Shown piece after piece: positions 1-8,318 of a stretch of 64,000 nucleotides of DNA. The stretch's first letter is position 1. Every line of letters starts with the position of its first letter. Source of the stretch: Devosia sp. ZB163 (GTDB taxonomy: Bacteria; Pseudomonadota; Alphaproteobacteria; Rhizobiales; Devosiaceae); the NCBI RefSeq assembly GCF_028613635.1, contig NZ_JAQRMY010000002.1:372001-436000 (forward strand), in the 5' to 3' direction. Both the position numbers and the translations under genes were made by a program. Under the pieces are notes generated by a model. That model saw nothing but the letters and a program-made list of their open reading frames with translations, made no database searches and was not told where the DNA came from.

Positions 1-720
1 AGTGACGACGTCGACCGCATTGGTCAGCAGCGCGTTATTCAGCGCCGTCGCGTCGGTGAAGTAGGTGTAGATCACTTCGCCGTTGGTCGGCGCCGTGCCC
101 CAGTATTTGTCGTTGCGTGCGAGGGCGAGGGCCGAGCCGCGGCGCCATTCGCTGAGCGTGTAGGGGCCGGTGCCGTCTTCCGTTGCCGTGATGTCGGTCG
201 CCTTGTCGTTGACGATCCAGACGTAGCTGAGGTTGTACGGAAGCGAGATGGAGCGGGCCGAGAGCTTGATCACCACGGTCTGGTCATCGGGCGTCTCGAT
301 GCCGGTGATGGTCGAGAGGCTGCGCTTGCGCGAGCTCTTGGAGGCTTCGGCCGTGACGCGCTCGATCGAGTACTTCACGTCGGCGGCGGTCAGCGGATCG
401 CCCGAGTGGAAGGTCACGCCCGGCTTCAGCTTGAAGGTGTAGGTGAGGCCATCTTCGCTCGCCTCGTAGCTCTCGACGAGCTTGGGCTCCACGGTGCCGG
501 CATCGGTCAGTTGGAACAGCGCCTCGTAGACGTTGCCGTTGAAGGCCTCGTTGATGCCCTGGCCAGCGCCCGCGGTGTTGTCGAGGTTCTGCGGCTCGTA
601 CAGCGAGCCGATGCGGATCGTGGCGTTCGGGTCGAAATCCTGCGCGAGCGCTGCCGGGGCGATGGCTGCGCTACCCAAGAGCGCGGCGACCAGCAGGGCG
701 CGGGAGTTGAAGAGTTGCAT
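1..720 (-). CDS. ABC transporter solute-binding protein, family 5 (partial, N-terminal 240 codons)
   Basis: Reading the minus strand from the ATG at 720-718 gives an open frame that runs off the left edge. It begins with a Sec signal peptide (MQLFNSRALLVAALLGSAAI... ending ALAQD). The mature part has the hallmarks of the dipeptide/oligopeptide (SBP_bac_5) family: an early 'IGSLYEPQNLDNT' stretch, 'PKLVESYEASEDGLTYTFKL', 'GVTFHSGDPLTAADVKYSIER' and 'GTGPYTLSEW'. The protein would bind a peptide or other small solute in the periplasm and deliver it to a DppBCDF-type permease, whose genes should lie beyond the left edge. The C-terminal half is missing only because the window ends. Confidence 0.9.
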   Translation of the reverse strand, partial: MQLFNSRALLVAALLGSAAIAPAALAQDFDPNATIRIGSLYEPQNLDNTAGAGQGINEAFNGNVYEALFQLTDAGTVEPKLVESYEASEDGLTYTFKLKPGVTFHSGDPLTAADVKYSIERVTAEASKSSRKRSLSTITGIETPDDQTVVIKLSARSISLPYNLSYVWIVNDKATDITATEDGTGPYTLSEWRRGSALALARNDKYWGTAPTNGEVIYTYFTDATALNNALLTNAVDVVT

Positions 721-994
721 TATGGGCTCCATTCTCGTTGGGCTGGCACCGGATCCGGCTGCCGGCCAGGAGGTCTCTACCTCCATTGAGGCCCTTGATA
801 GCGCCTCCCGGCCCGCCGCCCTATCCCTTTGCGGGACCATTCCTGCCAAGAGGTGAATGGGACGGAGGAATGGCTTTCTCTTCCAGCGGCGAAGTAAGCA
901 AACCCGGCCACGGGGTCACAACCCGGCCGGTGCATGGCGGAATAACGCCCCCTTAACGCCGCTTGTTCGAATGTGCTTCCGGACGGAGATTCGG

Positions 995-1240
995 ATGCCC
1001 GAGATTGCACTTAGCCTGGCGTACGCTGTGACCCTCGGGGTAGTTGCCGGTAGCAGCTTCCGCCTGGTCGGCTGGGCGCTGGTCGGCACCGCGTTGCTGT
1101 TCACGCTCGTTGTCGCCACGATCATCTCTTCTGCTCCGTTGCTTGTTGGGCTTGGGCTGATCGTCATGAACCTCACCGTGTTCAATATCGGGCTCGTTGC
1201 TGGCGCCACCGTCAGCTACGGCGTGGCCGCCCGCGCCTGA
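995..1240 (+). CDS. Small two-helix membrane protein, unknown function
   Basis: An 81-residue protein starting MPEIALSLAYAV. An upstream in-frame ATG at 857 would add 46 basic, non-hydrophobic residues; I prefer 995 because GGACGGAG at 981-988 sits at normal ribosome-binding distance. Most of the chain is hydrophobic, with transmembrane segments at about residues 3-45 (possibly a hairpin) and 48-75. It precedes the polysaccharide kinase gene by about 200 bases and may be a small companion of the exopolysaccharide locus, but no domain family is recognisable. Function unknown. Confidence 0.6.
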   Translation: MPEIALSLAYAVTLGVVAGSSFRLVGWALVGTALLFTLVVATIISSAPLLVGLGLIVMNLTVFNIGLVAGATVSYGVAARA

Positions 1241-1272
1241 AGACTGCCCAACCAGCCGGCGTTCCAGAGTTG

Positions 1273-1301
1273 TTGACCAGGACAGTGGGCTGAACTAGCG
1301 T
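1273..1301 (+). promoter_or_regulatory. Candidate sigma70 promoter of the BY-kinase/manC operon
   Basis: TTGACC at 1273-1278 as -35, a 17-base spacer, and TAGCGT at 1296-1301 as -10. It lies in the only gap before the polysaccharide operon, 136 bases upstream of the preferred kinase start. The -35 is close to consensus and the -10 is weaker. Found by eye only. Confidence 0.35.
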
Positions 1302-1436
1302 CCTCTTCGAGTATTGGGGGCTCGGTAGTGCTTGCGCGCTCGTTGGCGGCATTCAGCGTACACATGGCAAAATCGACGGGTAGCCGATTAATCGGTGCGC
1401 CTGCCGGGACTGCATCTGCGTCGGCGCAGCTTCAAC

Positions 1437-3563
1437 ATGGATGGTAACACCCTTGATTTGCGGGGTGTCGTTGACCTGTTGCAGCGCAGGCTCGGTTTCA
1501 TTGCGTTGGTCATTGCGCTGACGCTCGGCGTAACTGGGTTGGCGCTCCTGGCGATAACGCCGATCTATTCGGCAACTGCGCTGATGCTCGTCGACCCCAG
1601 CAAGAAGAACCTGCTCGATCCCGACGCTCAGGTCGCCTCATCCGCCTCCGATACCATGCGGGTCGATGGCGAAGTCGAGCTGGCGAAGTCGGAGACGACG
1701 CTGCTGGCGGCTGCCGAGGAGCTGGACCTTGCCGACGACCCCGAGTTCGGCCTCGAACTCTCCACATGGGACAAGCTGCTGACCTTCGCCCGGCTGGCAT
1801 CACCCGGCCTGCCCACCGGCGACGAGGCGCTCGCCGAAATCATGGGCAACCTGCGCGCCGCGGTTTCGGTTCAGCGCCGTGGCCTCACCTTCCTCATCGC
1901 AGTCACGGGCCGTTCTACCCGTCCCGAGTTCGCCGCCACGCTCGCCAACACGGTCGCCCGCACCTACATCGCCGAGCAGCTTCGGGCCAAGATCGATGCA
2001 ACCCTCGCCTCGGCCAGCGTGCTGGGCAGCCGCGTCGACGAGGCCGGCGCCGTTGTCGCCCGGTCGGAGCAGGAGTTCGACCAGTTCATCGACGCCAACG
2101 TCGCCTCGCTCCAGGGGCCTGCCGGCAGCACGGAACTGCTGGACCTGCGCAAGCGGATCGCGGAGCTCGATGCTGAGCGGGCCAAGTCATCGGTCACCAT
2201 GGGCAGCGTCGAGCAGAGCCGCGCGCGACGCGACTGGCGCGCGCTCGCCGACAGGCTTGGGGATGCAGCGATCGCCAACCTCGCAAGCGAGCGTTTAGCG
2301 TTGCTGGGGATGGTCGATGGTGCGGCTGCGGGCAGCCCCACAGAGGTCGACCTGCGCAACAAGCTCCGGCAACTTGACGAGCAACTGAATACCGCCGCCG
2401 AGCGAGCAGTCTCCGGACTGAGGGGCGAACTGTCGGCTTCTGAGGCCCGCCTCGCGGAACTTCGCAACCAGATGCGGGCCGCCGTCCTCGCCAGCAACCT
2501 TCCTCCGGCGATGCTGGCGGGCATCTACAAGCTGCAGCAGAACGCCGAGATTGCGCGTGCGCAGTACCAGACGCTGCTCACCCGCCAGAAGGACCTCGAC
2601 ACGCAGGCTCATCTGCAGGTGGCCGACAGCCGGCTCGTCTCCGAGGCCACGACGCCGCAGCGCCCGTCCTTTCCCAATCACGGCCTTGTCCTCCTGCTGG
2701 CCGCACTTGCGGGCTGCGGCCTCGGGGTTGGACTTGCCTTTCTGATCGAGAACTACGTCGGTGGCTTCGCCAGCCAGGGCCAGCTCGAGGCTTTCCTCAA
2801 GACCCCGGTAGCTGCCGTGCTGCCAAGGCTCCCGGCGCCTCCTGTCGATGGAAGTCCGATTGCCGACGCGCTGGTCGCTTCGCCGCTTTCGATGTTCTCG
2901 GAGACGGTTCGACGGGCCCGCATCGGTATCGATCAGGCCATTCGCAGGCGCAATGCCGGGACAGAGGTTGAGGGGAGCGTCATCCTCGTGACGTCCGCTG
3001 CCCCCGCCGAGGGCAAGACCACTGTGGCACTCTCGCTGGCCCGCGCCTATGCACTCGCTGGCGTGTCCACGCTTCTCATCGACTGCGATCTGCGCAAGCC
3101 CAGCGTCCACCGGCAGTTGGGTATCGAACCGTCCGAGGGCCTGCTTGACTACCTCCAGGGCACGAATCCGGCCGATCTGCGCTCGATCCTCGCGCTGGAT
3201 GCGGGCAGTGGCGCGCGCGTCATCGTCGGGTCGCGCCGTAGCCACGTCGCCACCGATCGCCTCGTCGCCGGCAAGACCTTCGCGCGGCTGATCGCCGCCG
3301 CGCGCCAGAGCTTCGACATCGTGGTGCTCGACACCCCGCCGGTGGGTGTCGCTGTCGATGGGCTCTACCTTGCAGGCATGGCGGATGCTATCGCCTTCGT
3401 AGTGAAGTTCTCGAGTACGCCGCAGCAGGAAGTGAAGACGGCGCTATCTGCGCTCGTCGGCGCCAAACCCGGGGACGTCCCGATTCTCACCGTCCTGAAC
3501 CAGCAAACCAGAAGTCCCGCCGCCTATGGCAGCAAATATGCGGGATACTACGCCGAGGCCTAA
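1437..3563 (+). CDS. Wzz/BY-kinase: polysaccharide co-polymerase fused to tyrosine autokinase (ExoP-like)
   Basis: A 708-residue inner-membrane protein controlling chain length and export of exopolysaccharide. The N-terminal Wzz domain has transmembrane helices near residues 20-42 and 414-436, bracketing a long periplasmic coiled coil rich in Ala, Glu and Arg. The cytoplasmic C-terminal half is a BY-kinase: Walker A 'APAEGKTT' near residue 525, Walker A' 'LLIDCDLRKP', Walker B 'IVVLDTPPVG', and a tail with several tyrosines (SKYAGYYAEA), the usual autophosphorylation cluster. The first in-frame start is a GTG at 1395; ATG 1437 (MDGNTLDLRGV) is preferred because Wzz proteins normally begin just before the 'LDLRxLxxLLxRR' region. 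The manC gene follows after 5 bases, so they are co-transcribed. Confidence 0.93.
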   Translation: MDGNTLDLRGVVDLLQRRLGFIALVIALTLGVTGLALLAITPIYSATALMLVDPSKKNLLDPDAQVASSASDTMRVDGEVELAKSETTLLAAAEELDLADDPEFGLELSTWDKLLTFARLASPGLPTGDEALAEIMGNLRAAVSVQRRGLTFLIAVTGRSTRPEFAATLANTVARTYIAEQLRAKIDATLASASVLGSRVDEAGAVVARSEQEFDQFIDANVASLQGPAGSTELLDLRKRIAELDAERAKSSVTMGSVEQSRARRDWRALADRLGDAAIANLASERLALLGMVDGAAAGSPTEVDLRNKLRQLDEQLNTAAERAVSGLRGELSASEARLAELRNQMRAAVLASNLPPAMLAGIYKLQQNAEIARAQYQTLLTRQKDLDTQAHLQVADSRLVSEATTPQRPSFPNHGLVLLLAALAGCGLGVGLAFLIENYVGGFASQGQLEAFLKTPVAAVLPRLPAPPVDGSPIADALVASPLSMFSETVRRARIGIDQAIRRRNAGTEVEGSVILVTSAAPAEGKTTVALSLARAYALAGVSTLLIDCDLRKPSVHRQLGIEPSEGLLDYLQGTNPADLRSILALDAGSGARVIVGSRRSHVATDRLVAGKTFARLIAAARQSFDIVVLDTPPVGVAVDGLYLAGMADAIAFVVKFSSTPQQEVKTALSALVGAKPGDVPILTVLNQQTRSPAAYGSKYAGYYAEA

Positions 3564-3568
3564 AAGCG

Positions 3569-5005
3569 ATGACCGAAGCCAACCCGATCGTACCGGTAGT
3601 TCTGGCAGGAGGGCAGGGGACCAGGCTATGGCCGATGTCGCGTGCCTCGCGCCCCAAGCAGTTCCTTCCGCTGACCGGTCCGACCTCGTTGTATCAACAG
3701 ACCCTGCTGCGCGTGGCGGATGCGTCGCGCTATGCGCCGGCGGTGGTCATCACCAATTCCGAGTATCGCTTCCTTGTCGCCGAGCAGGCCCAGGAGGTTG
3801 GCGTCGCTACTGCCGCGGTGCTGCTCGAGCCGGTGGCCCGCAACACGGCCGCCGCCATCGCTGCCGCTGCTCTCCACGCGCGTGCCGCTTTTGGCCCCGG
3901 TGCGCTGATCCACGTCCTCGCGTCGGACCACGCCGTCGTCGTCGATGACAACTACTGGTGGAGCGTCGATGCCGCGGCAGCCGCCGCAAAGGCGGGCCGG
4001 CTGGTGACCTTCGGAATCACACCGACCGCGCCGGAGACCGGCTACGGCTACATCGAGGCCGGTGCAGAACTCGGCAACGGTGAGCGGGCTGTTGCGCGCT
4101 TCGTCGAAAAGCCCGATCGCGCCACGGCGGAGCGAATGCTGTCGGCCGGCGGCTACTACTGGAACTCAGGTACATTCCTGCTCGGCGTCGAGAGCTTCCT
4201 CGCCGAGGTCCAGACCCTCGCTCCCGAGACCTTCGCCGCGGCCCAGGCCGCAGTCGCATCTGCCACGGTCGACCTGGATTTTATCCGCCTCGACGAGGCC
4301 GGCTTCGCCAGTGCTCCCAATATCTCGGTCGACTACGCCATCTTCGAGAAATCGAAGAAGGTCGCCATGGTGCCGGTGACCTACGCGTGGTCGGACCTGG
4401 GCGCCTGGGACGCCGTGTGGAAAGCCTCGCACAAGGACGATGCCGGCAACGTCGTCATCAACGGCAACGCGACGCTATCCGACACCCGCAACTCGCTGGT
4501 CGTCTCCGAAAAGGCGCACATCGCCGTCGAGGGGCTGGACGATGTCGCCATCATCGCCTCGGAAGATGCGATCTATGTCGGCAAGCTCTCCGAGGCCCAG
4601 CGCGTCGGCCCCATGGTCAAGGCGCTCCGCGCCAACAAGGCGACCCAGGGCCTCACCGAGATTCACCGCACGGCCTATCGGCCCTGGGGCGGCTACTCCT
4701 CTGTCCTCAGCGGCGACCGCTTCCAGGTGAAGCGCCTTTTCGTCAAGCCGGGCAAGAAGCTTAGCCTCCAGAAGCACCATCATCGCGCCGAGCACTGGGT
4801 TGTCGTCACCGGCACCGCCGAAGTGACGATCGACGGCAAGGTGACTATGCTCACAGAGAACGAGTCGATTTACCTGCCGCTCGGTTCTGTCCACCGGCTC
4901 GCAAACCCGGGCAAGATCCTGCTCGAGCTCATCGAGGTGCAGACCGGCTCCTATCTCGGTGAGGACGACATCATCCGCATCGAGGACGAGTTCGGGCGCG
5001 CCTGA
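3569..5005 (+). CDS. manC: Mannose-1-phosphate guanylyltransferase / mannose-6-phosphate isomerase
   Basis: A 478-residue bifunctional enzyme of the AlgA/CpsB type. Residues 8-300 form the nucleotidyltransferase, with the pyrophosphorylase signature GGQGTRLWPMSR at 14-25, then PKQF, 'FVEKPDRATAE' and 'YYWNSGTFLL'. The C-terminal cupin, near residue 402, contains 'QKHHHRAEHWVVVTGTAEV', the metal-binding type II phosphomannose isomerase core. It makes GDP-mannose from mannose-1-phosphate and interconverts fructose-6-phosphate and mannose-6-phosphate. GDP-mannose is the substrate of Gmd (11698-12759), which links this gene to fucose synthesis in the same cluster. Full length for the family. Confidence 0.96.
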   Translation: MTEANPIVPVVLAGGQGTRLWPMSRASRPKQFLPLTGPTSLYQQTLLRVADASRYAPAVVITNSEYRFLVAEQAQEVGVATAAVLLEPVARNTAAAIAAAALHARAAFGPGALIHVLASDHAVVVDDNYWWSVDAAAAAAKAGRLVTFGITPTAPETGYGYIEAGAELGNGERAVARFVEKPDRATAERMLSAGGYYWNSGTFLLGVESFLAEVQTLAPETFAAAQAAVASATVDLDFIRLDEAGFASAPNISVDYAIFEKSKKVAMVPVTYAWSDLGAWDAVWKASHKDDAGNVVINGNATLSDTRNSLVVSEKAHIAVEGLDDVAIIASEDAIYVGKLSEAQRVGPMVKALRANKATQGLTEIHRTAYRPWGGYSSVLSGDRFQVKRLFVKPGKKLSLQKHHHRAEHWVVVTGTAEVTIDGKVTMLTENESIYLPLGSVHRLANPGKILLELIEVQTGSYLGEDDIIRIEDEFGRA

Positions 5006-5042
5006 GCGGCCTTTATCCCCGCGCTCGACACGCGGACTTAGT

Positions 5043-5072
5043 CTCAGGCTCCAACTTCAACTGGAGCCTGAG
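5043..5072 (+). promoter_or_regulatory. Perfect 11-bp hairpin that encloses the ribosome-binding site of the next gene
   Basis: CTCAGGCTCCA at 5043-5053 pairs perfectly with TGGAGCCTGAG at 5062-5072 around an 8-base loop. The only plausible Shine-Dalgarno sequence for the 5074 ATG, GGAG at 5063-5066, is inside the right arm. There is no T-run after the stem, so a simple terminator for manC is less likely than an RNA structure that hides the ribosome-binding site, although both roles are possible. Confidence 0.6.
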
Positions 5073-5073
5073 C

Positions 5074-5337
5074 ATGACTGAAAGATACCAGGGCCGCGCC
5101 GAAGATATCGCCGCTCCCGCCCGGCGTGGGTTTGCGATCACCGCCAGCGACGTCGCCGACCTCGCTGCCGAGACGCGCGCCGTCTATATCGGCAGCGGCG
5201 GCGATCTCGCGGTCGTCCTGTCCTCTGGAGACGAAGTGAGCTTTGCCGGTCTCACTGGCGGCTCGCTGTTGCCGATCCGGGCACGCCGCATCAAATCCAC
5301 CGGGACGACGGCTACCTTCCTCGTAGGGCTCTACTGA
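5074..5337 (+). CDS. Head-spike base protein, RCAP_Rcc01079 (GhsA-like) family
   Basis: An 87-residue protein recalling the small 'spike base' proteins of Rhodobacter capsulatus gene transfer agent and related alphaproteobacterial phages: a Thr/Ser-rich start, 'RGFAITASDVADLAAETRAVYIGSGGDLAVVL', 'GDEVSFAGLTGGSLLPIRARRI' and a C-terminal 'STGTTATFLVGLY'. These features fit a beta-rich capsid decoration or spike-anchor protein. In R. capsulatus the family member works with a second, larger spike protein to bind the capsule of recipient cells. Here the larger partner follows 10 bases later. The surroundings are exopolysaccharide genes, and no capsid, portal or terminase gene lies nearby. Assigned by remembered family pattern. 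Confidence 0.7.
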   Translation: MTERYQGRAEDIAAPARRGFAITASDVADLAAETRAVYIGSGGDLAVVLSSGDEVSFAGLTGGSLLPIRARRIKSTGTTATFLVGLY

Positions 5338-5347
5338 GGAGGGGGGA

Positions 5348-6442
5348 ATGAGCGCATCCGCATCCGCCCTCGGCATCGGTCTCGGCCTGGGGAGACAGAC
5401 GCCTGGTCGTTCGTGGGTCCGGCCGGGCGCCGTGCTGGACGCCGACTTTGCCGGTGGACGCTTCGCCCATGCCGGCCGCAACCATCCGACGAAACCCGCC
5501 TTCCTCGCCGCCGTTGGCGGTGTCGAAGCGACAGGCACCATCGCCATCGGACCCCACGACGTCCCCGGAGCCCCCGAACGCGTGACCAACGGAGACTTCT
5601 CGGCCGGGACTGCCGGTTGGACCGCCTTCAACGGGGCGAGTCTCTCCGTCGCGGCCGGGATCATGACTCTCCAGGGTACAGGCAGCGACACGCCGGGCTT
5701 CCAGCAGGCGCTGTCCCTCACCAAGGGGCAGGCCTATCGCTTCCGCGGCAAACTGCGGATGAGCAACGGCCAACAGCCGGCGCTGCACGTCACGCGGAAC
5801 CCGACAAACCTCAGCGGTGCCGCAACGATTCATTCCGACACGCTGACGACGCTGCACGAGGTTACCAGCACGTTCAGCGCCGAGGAGGCCGCGATGTATG
5901 TCGGCGGCCGGCAGGCCGCAGTGGCGAGCGTGCTGAGCAGCGAGTTCGATGACCTGTCCGTCCGCGAAGTGCTGCCCTTCGCAGGCTTCGCGCAGGGCGG
6001 ATTTGCTGCCATCGTCGCCGGTACGATGCCGGCGGCCGCCTCGGGCACGAAGGTGATCCTCGAGGCCAGCGACGGCGCCTGGAGCTACACGAGCTTCACG
6101 TCCCACAACTGCGTCCGGCTCGTCTGGGACGCGTCTCGGCGCCTCAGGCTGATCGTCCGGGCCCGCAACACCGAGCAGGCCAACCTCGATCTCGGCGTTG
6201 TCGATGTCTCGACCCCGTTCGAAGTGTTGTTCTCGGTAAGGTCGAGTGAGTTCAGGGCAGCATTGCGGATTGGGCCGGTCGTCCAGCACGCGTCGGGCGA
6301 TCTGCCCGGCATCGCCCGCCTCTATCTCAATCGGCAGAACGAGTCCGGCTCGACGTTCGATGGCACACTTCGGCGCGTCTCGCTCTACGGCTCGGCCTGG
6401 AGCGAGACGCAGTTCCTCACTCATCAGGCGGGCACACCTTAA
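5348..6442 (+). CDS. Phage/GTA head-spike or fibre-like protein with carbohydrate-binding-type modules
   Basis: A 364-residue protein with a very strong ribosome-binding site (GAGGAGGGGGG) just before ATG 5348. The N-terminus is Ala/Ser/Gly rich (MSASASALGIGLGLGRQ) followed by 'LDADFAGGRFAHAG', typical of phage fibre starts. Residues about 78-200 ('VTNGDFSAGTAGWTAFNGASLSV' to 'DDLSVREV') look like a CBM4/9-type jelly roll, and residues 205-360 look like a LamG/concanavalin-type sandwich. There is no signal peptide or membrane segment. It probably acts as the sugar-binding spike partner of the preceding 87-residue base protein (GhsB-like). Its stop overlaps the convergent acetyltransferase stop by 4 bases. 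The exact family is inferred. Confidence 0.6.
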   Translation: MSASASALGIGLGLGRQTPGRSWVRPGAVLDADFAGGRFAHAGRNHPTKPAFLAAVGGVEATGTIAIGPHDVPGAPERVTNGDFSAGTAGWTAFNGASLSVAAGIMTLQGTGSDTPGFQQALSLTKGQAYRFRGKLRMSNGQQPALHVTRNPTNLSGAATIHSDTLTTLHEVTSTFSAEEAAMYVGGRQAAVASVLSSEFDDLSVREVLPFAGFAQGGFAAIVAGTMPAAASGTKVILEASDGAWSYTSFTSHNCVRLVWDASRRLRLIVRARNTEQANLDLGVVDVSTPFEVLFSVRSSEFRAALRIGPVVQHASGDLPGIARLYLNRQNESGSTFDGTLRRVSLYGSAWSETQFLTHQAGTP

Positions 6443-7020
6443 CCTTGGTGTGGCCTCCGCCGGGTGCGCAGCAATCGCGCTGGGTTCCCGGCATATACGC
6501 CCCAAGGGACCAGGTCGCTGAACGCCACGCCCCGGGCGCCCAGCACAGCTCCCTCACCGATGGTTATGCCGGGCCCGACGAACGCTTCGGCCGCGACCCA
6601 CGCGTTGCGGCCGATCACGATGGGTGCGGCGATCAACTGGAAGCCCGGATCATCAATGTCGTGCGAGCCGGTACAAAGGTGCGCTCCCTGCGAGACGATA
6701 GCCCCGACTCCAAGTGTGATCCGCGCCACCGAGTAGCAGTTCGACCTTGGCCCTAGCACGGCACCGGCCGCCATCGTGAGGTTCGGCGGGTACCAGATGC
6801 GAGCGCTGCCATAGACCCGCGCCGTTGGGTGGATGCTCGCCCCGAAGGCACCCAGCACTAGACGCCGCCATGCCGCGAGCGGAGCAGGCGTCCACGCCGC
6901 CAGCACGGTCCAGGCAACGCTCCAGACCGTCCTGAACACCCGGTGTCGCAGAGTAAAGCTCGCCGCCCCCGCCGCGATCCCTGAGCCGGGCTCAGTCAGG
7001 ATATTCAGCTCGGTGCTCAC
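6439..7020 (-). CDS. Exopolysaccharide O-acetyltransferase, WcaF-like (hexapeptide repeat)
   Basis: A 193-residue left-handed beta-helix acyltransferase that would transfer acetyl from acetyl-CoA to a sugar of the repeat unit. The N-terminal 'LRHRVFRTVWSVAWTVLAAWTP' amphipathic region and 'GASIHPTARVYGSARIWYPPNLTMAAGAVLGPRS' repeats match the WcaF/putative colanic acid acetyltransferase group. The 'CTGSHDIDDPGF' segment carries the likely catalytic His, and the chain ends in the usual 'GVYAGNPARLLRTR'. GTG at 7020 is chosen because it overlaps the TGA of the upstream polymerase gene (GTGA); a longer in-frame start at 7074 would lie inside that gene. Confidence 0.85.
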   Translation of the reverse strand: MSTELNILTEPGSGIAAGAASFTLRHRVFRTVWSVAWTVLAAWTPAPLAAWRRLVLGAFGASIHPTARVYGSARIWYPPNLTMAAGAVLGPRSNCYSVARITLGVGAIVSQGAHLCTGSHDIDDPGFQLIAAPIVIGRNAWVAAEAFVGPGITIGEGAVLGARGVAFSDLVPWGVYAGNPARLLRTRRRPHQG

Positions 7021-8318
7021 GCCGGCACCGCCGGGGCTTGCGACGACCTGGAGGCGATTGACAGCACGGCGCATGAGAGCAGGGTGCAGGCGCCCAGCAG
7101 AACCACCGCTCCGAGCGCGCCGCGCATCGCGATCGGCAACGCCGACATCACCAGGTAGCCAAACACCGGTAGGCCGCCCACCATGGGCTGCACGCGCAGC
7201 AGGCTGCGCAGGAGCAGCGCGACGGCGAGGCTACCCGGCGCGACACCGGCGAGGCCGAAGTCCATGTAGAAATCGCCCGCCACCGGCATCGAGAGGTTCG
7301 GCGTCCCCACCAGCCCCATGCTGTAGAGGTGGTTGCCGATGTCGAGTCCGCCGACGGTCGGCTTGTCGGGCCACAGTGCCCGCGGCACGAAGCAGAGCAG
7401 GATCGCCAGCACCTTGCCGCCGAGCTGGAAGCCGAAGGTCTGGGCGTAGTGCACCCCGTGCAGCAGCGTGTCGAACGCATCGATGTAGGGGAGCTCGGCG
7501 AGCGACCCCGGCTCCCGGCCGCTGAACGCGCGCTGAAGATCGGCGCCATAGCGGGTCGTCATGCTCAGCACCGGCATCGCGATCACGATTGCCGTGATGG
7601 AGATAGACGCGAACATTGCCGGCCGCCTCAGCCGCGGCAGCAGAACGAGCGCCACCGGCAGCCATGCGCTGATCAGAGCAAAACGCGATGTATTGAGCGG
7701 GTTGAAGACGATGCCGAGCATCACCAGGCAGGCAATAAGGCTCAGTGCTTCGCCGGCACCTCGCCGCCCCGTCACGAACGCGGCCGTTTGCATGACTGTC
7801 GAGGCGATGAGCAGACCCTGGCCGACCGCAACCAATGGCGAGATCTGCTCCTTGTCGTAGCGGGCCGCGAGGAGGTTGCCGAGGTCGCCGCTGAAGAGCA
7901 CGGCCAGCACGAACCCGGTCGCCCCGGCAGCAAGAAGCAGGTCGACCCGAGGATGTGTCTCGAGTGCCCTCGACGGTCTTCCCGAATGCGGCAGCAGCAC
8001 AAAGAGCGCCAGGGTGAAGACGTAGATGGCGGCAAAGGCCGTCAGCACCACCTCCGGCTCGTAGTGGAATGGCGCGCGCCCGGCGTACATGGTGATCGTG
8101 CCATCCTGCAGCGCCTGCGCCGGGCGCACCACGAAGAACAACGACACCAGGAACCAGATCATGTCGATCGCGTCGAAGTCCTCGTTGCTGTTCCGGATGG
8201 CCGCCAGCAAAGCCAGTAGGGCGACCGGCGCGACGAGCGGGAGAGTGGTCGCATCTTTGACCGTGACCGCGGCGAGCAGGACAAGCCCTGAATGCACCGC
8301 AACGCGGGAGAGGCTCAT
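7017..8318 (-). CDS. O-antigen/oligosaccharide repeat-unit polymerase (Wzy-like)
   Basis: A 433-residue polytopic inner-membrane protein with about ten transmembrane helices and a large loop containing 'TTRYGADLQRAFSGREPGSLAELPYIDAF'. The motif 'FVPRALWPDKPTVGG' followed by 'GNHLYSMGLVGTPNLSMPVAGDFYMDFGL' is characteristic of oligosaccharide repeat-unit polymerases, where these periplasmic residues take part in joining lipid-linked repeats. It overlaps the genes on both sides by 4 bases (ATGA at the start, GTGA at the end), so it is translated with the glycosyltransferase and acetyltransferase. Wzy sequences diverge widely, so its linkage specificity cannot be read from the sequence. Confidence 0.82.
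   Translation of the reverse strand: MSLSRVAVHSGLVLLAAVTVKDATTLPLVAPVALLALLAAIRNSNEDFDAIDMIWFLVSLFFVVRPAQALQDGTITMYAGRAPFHYEPEVVLTAFAAIYVFTLALFVLLPHSGRPSRALETHPRVDLLLAAGATGFVLAVLFSGDLGNLLAARYDKEQISPLVAVGQGLLIASTVMQTAAFVTGRRGAGEALSLIACLVMLGIVFNPLNTSRFALISAWLPVALVLLPRLRRPAMFASISITAIVIAMPVLSMTTRYGADLQRAFSGREPGSLAELPYIDAFDTLLHGVHYAQTFGFQLGGKVLAILLCFVPRALWPDKPTVGGLDIGNHLYSMGLVGTPNLSMPVAGDFYMDFGLAGVAPGSLAVALLLRSLLRVQPMVGGLPVFGYLVMSALPIAMRGALGAVVLLGACTLLSCAVLSIASRSSQAPAVPA

Noticed and set aside
857-994. 46-codon N-terminal extension of the small membrane protein
   Set aside because: Basic and low-complexity, and the good ribosome-binding site belongs to the ATG at 995.
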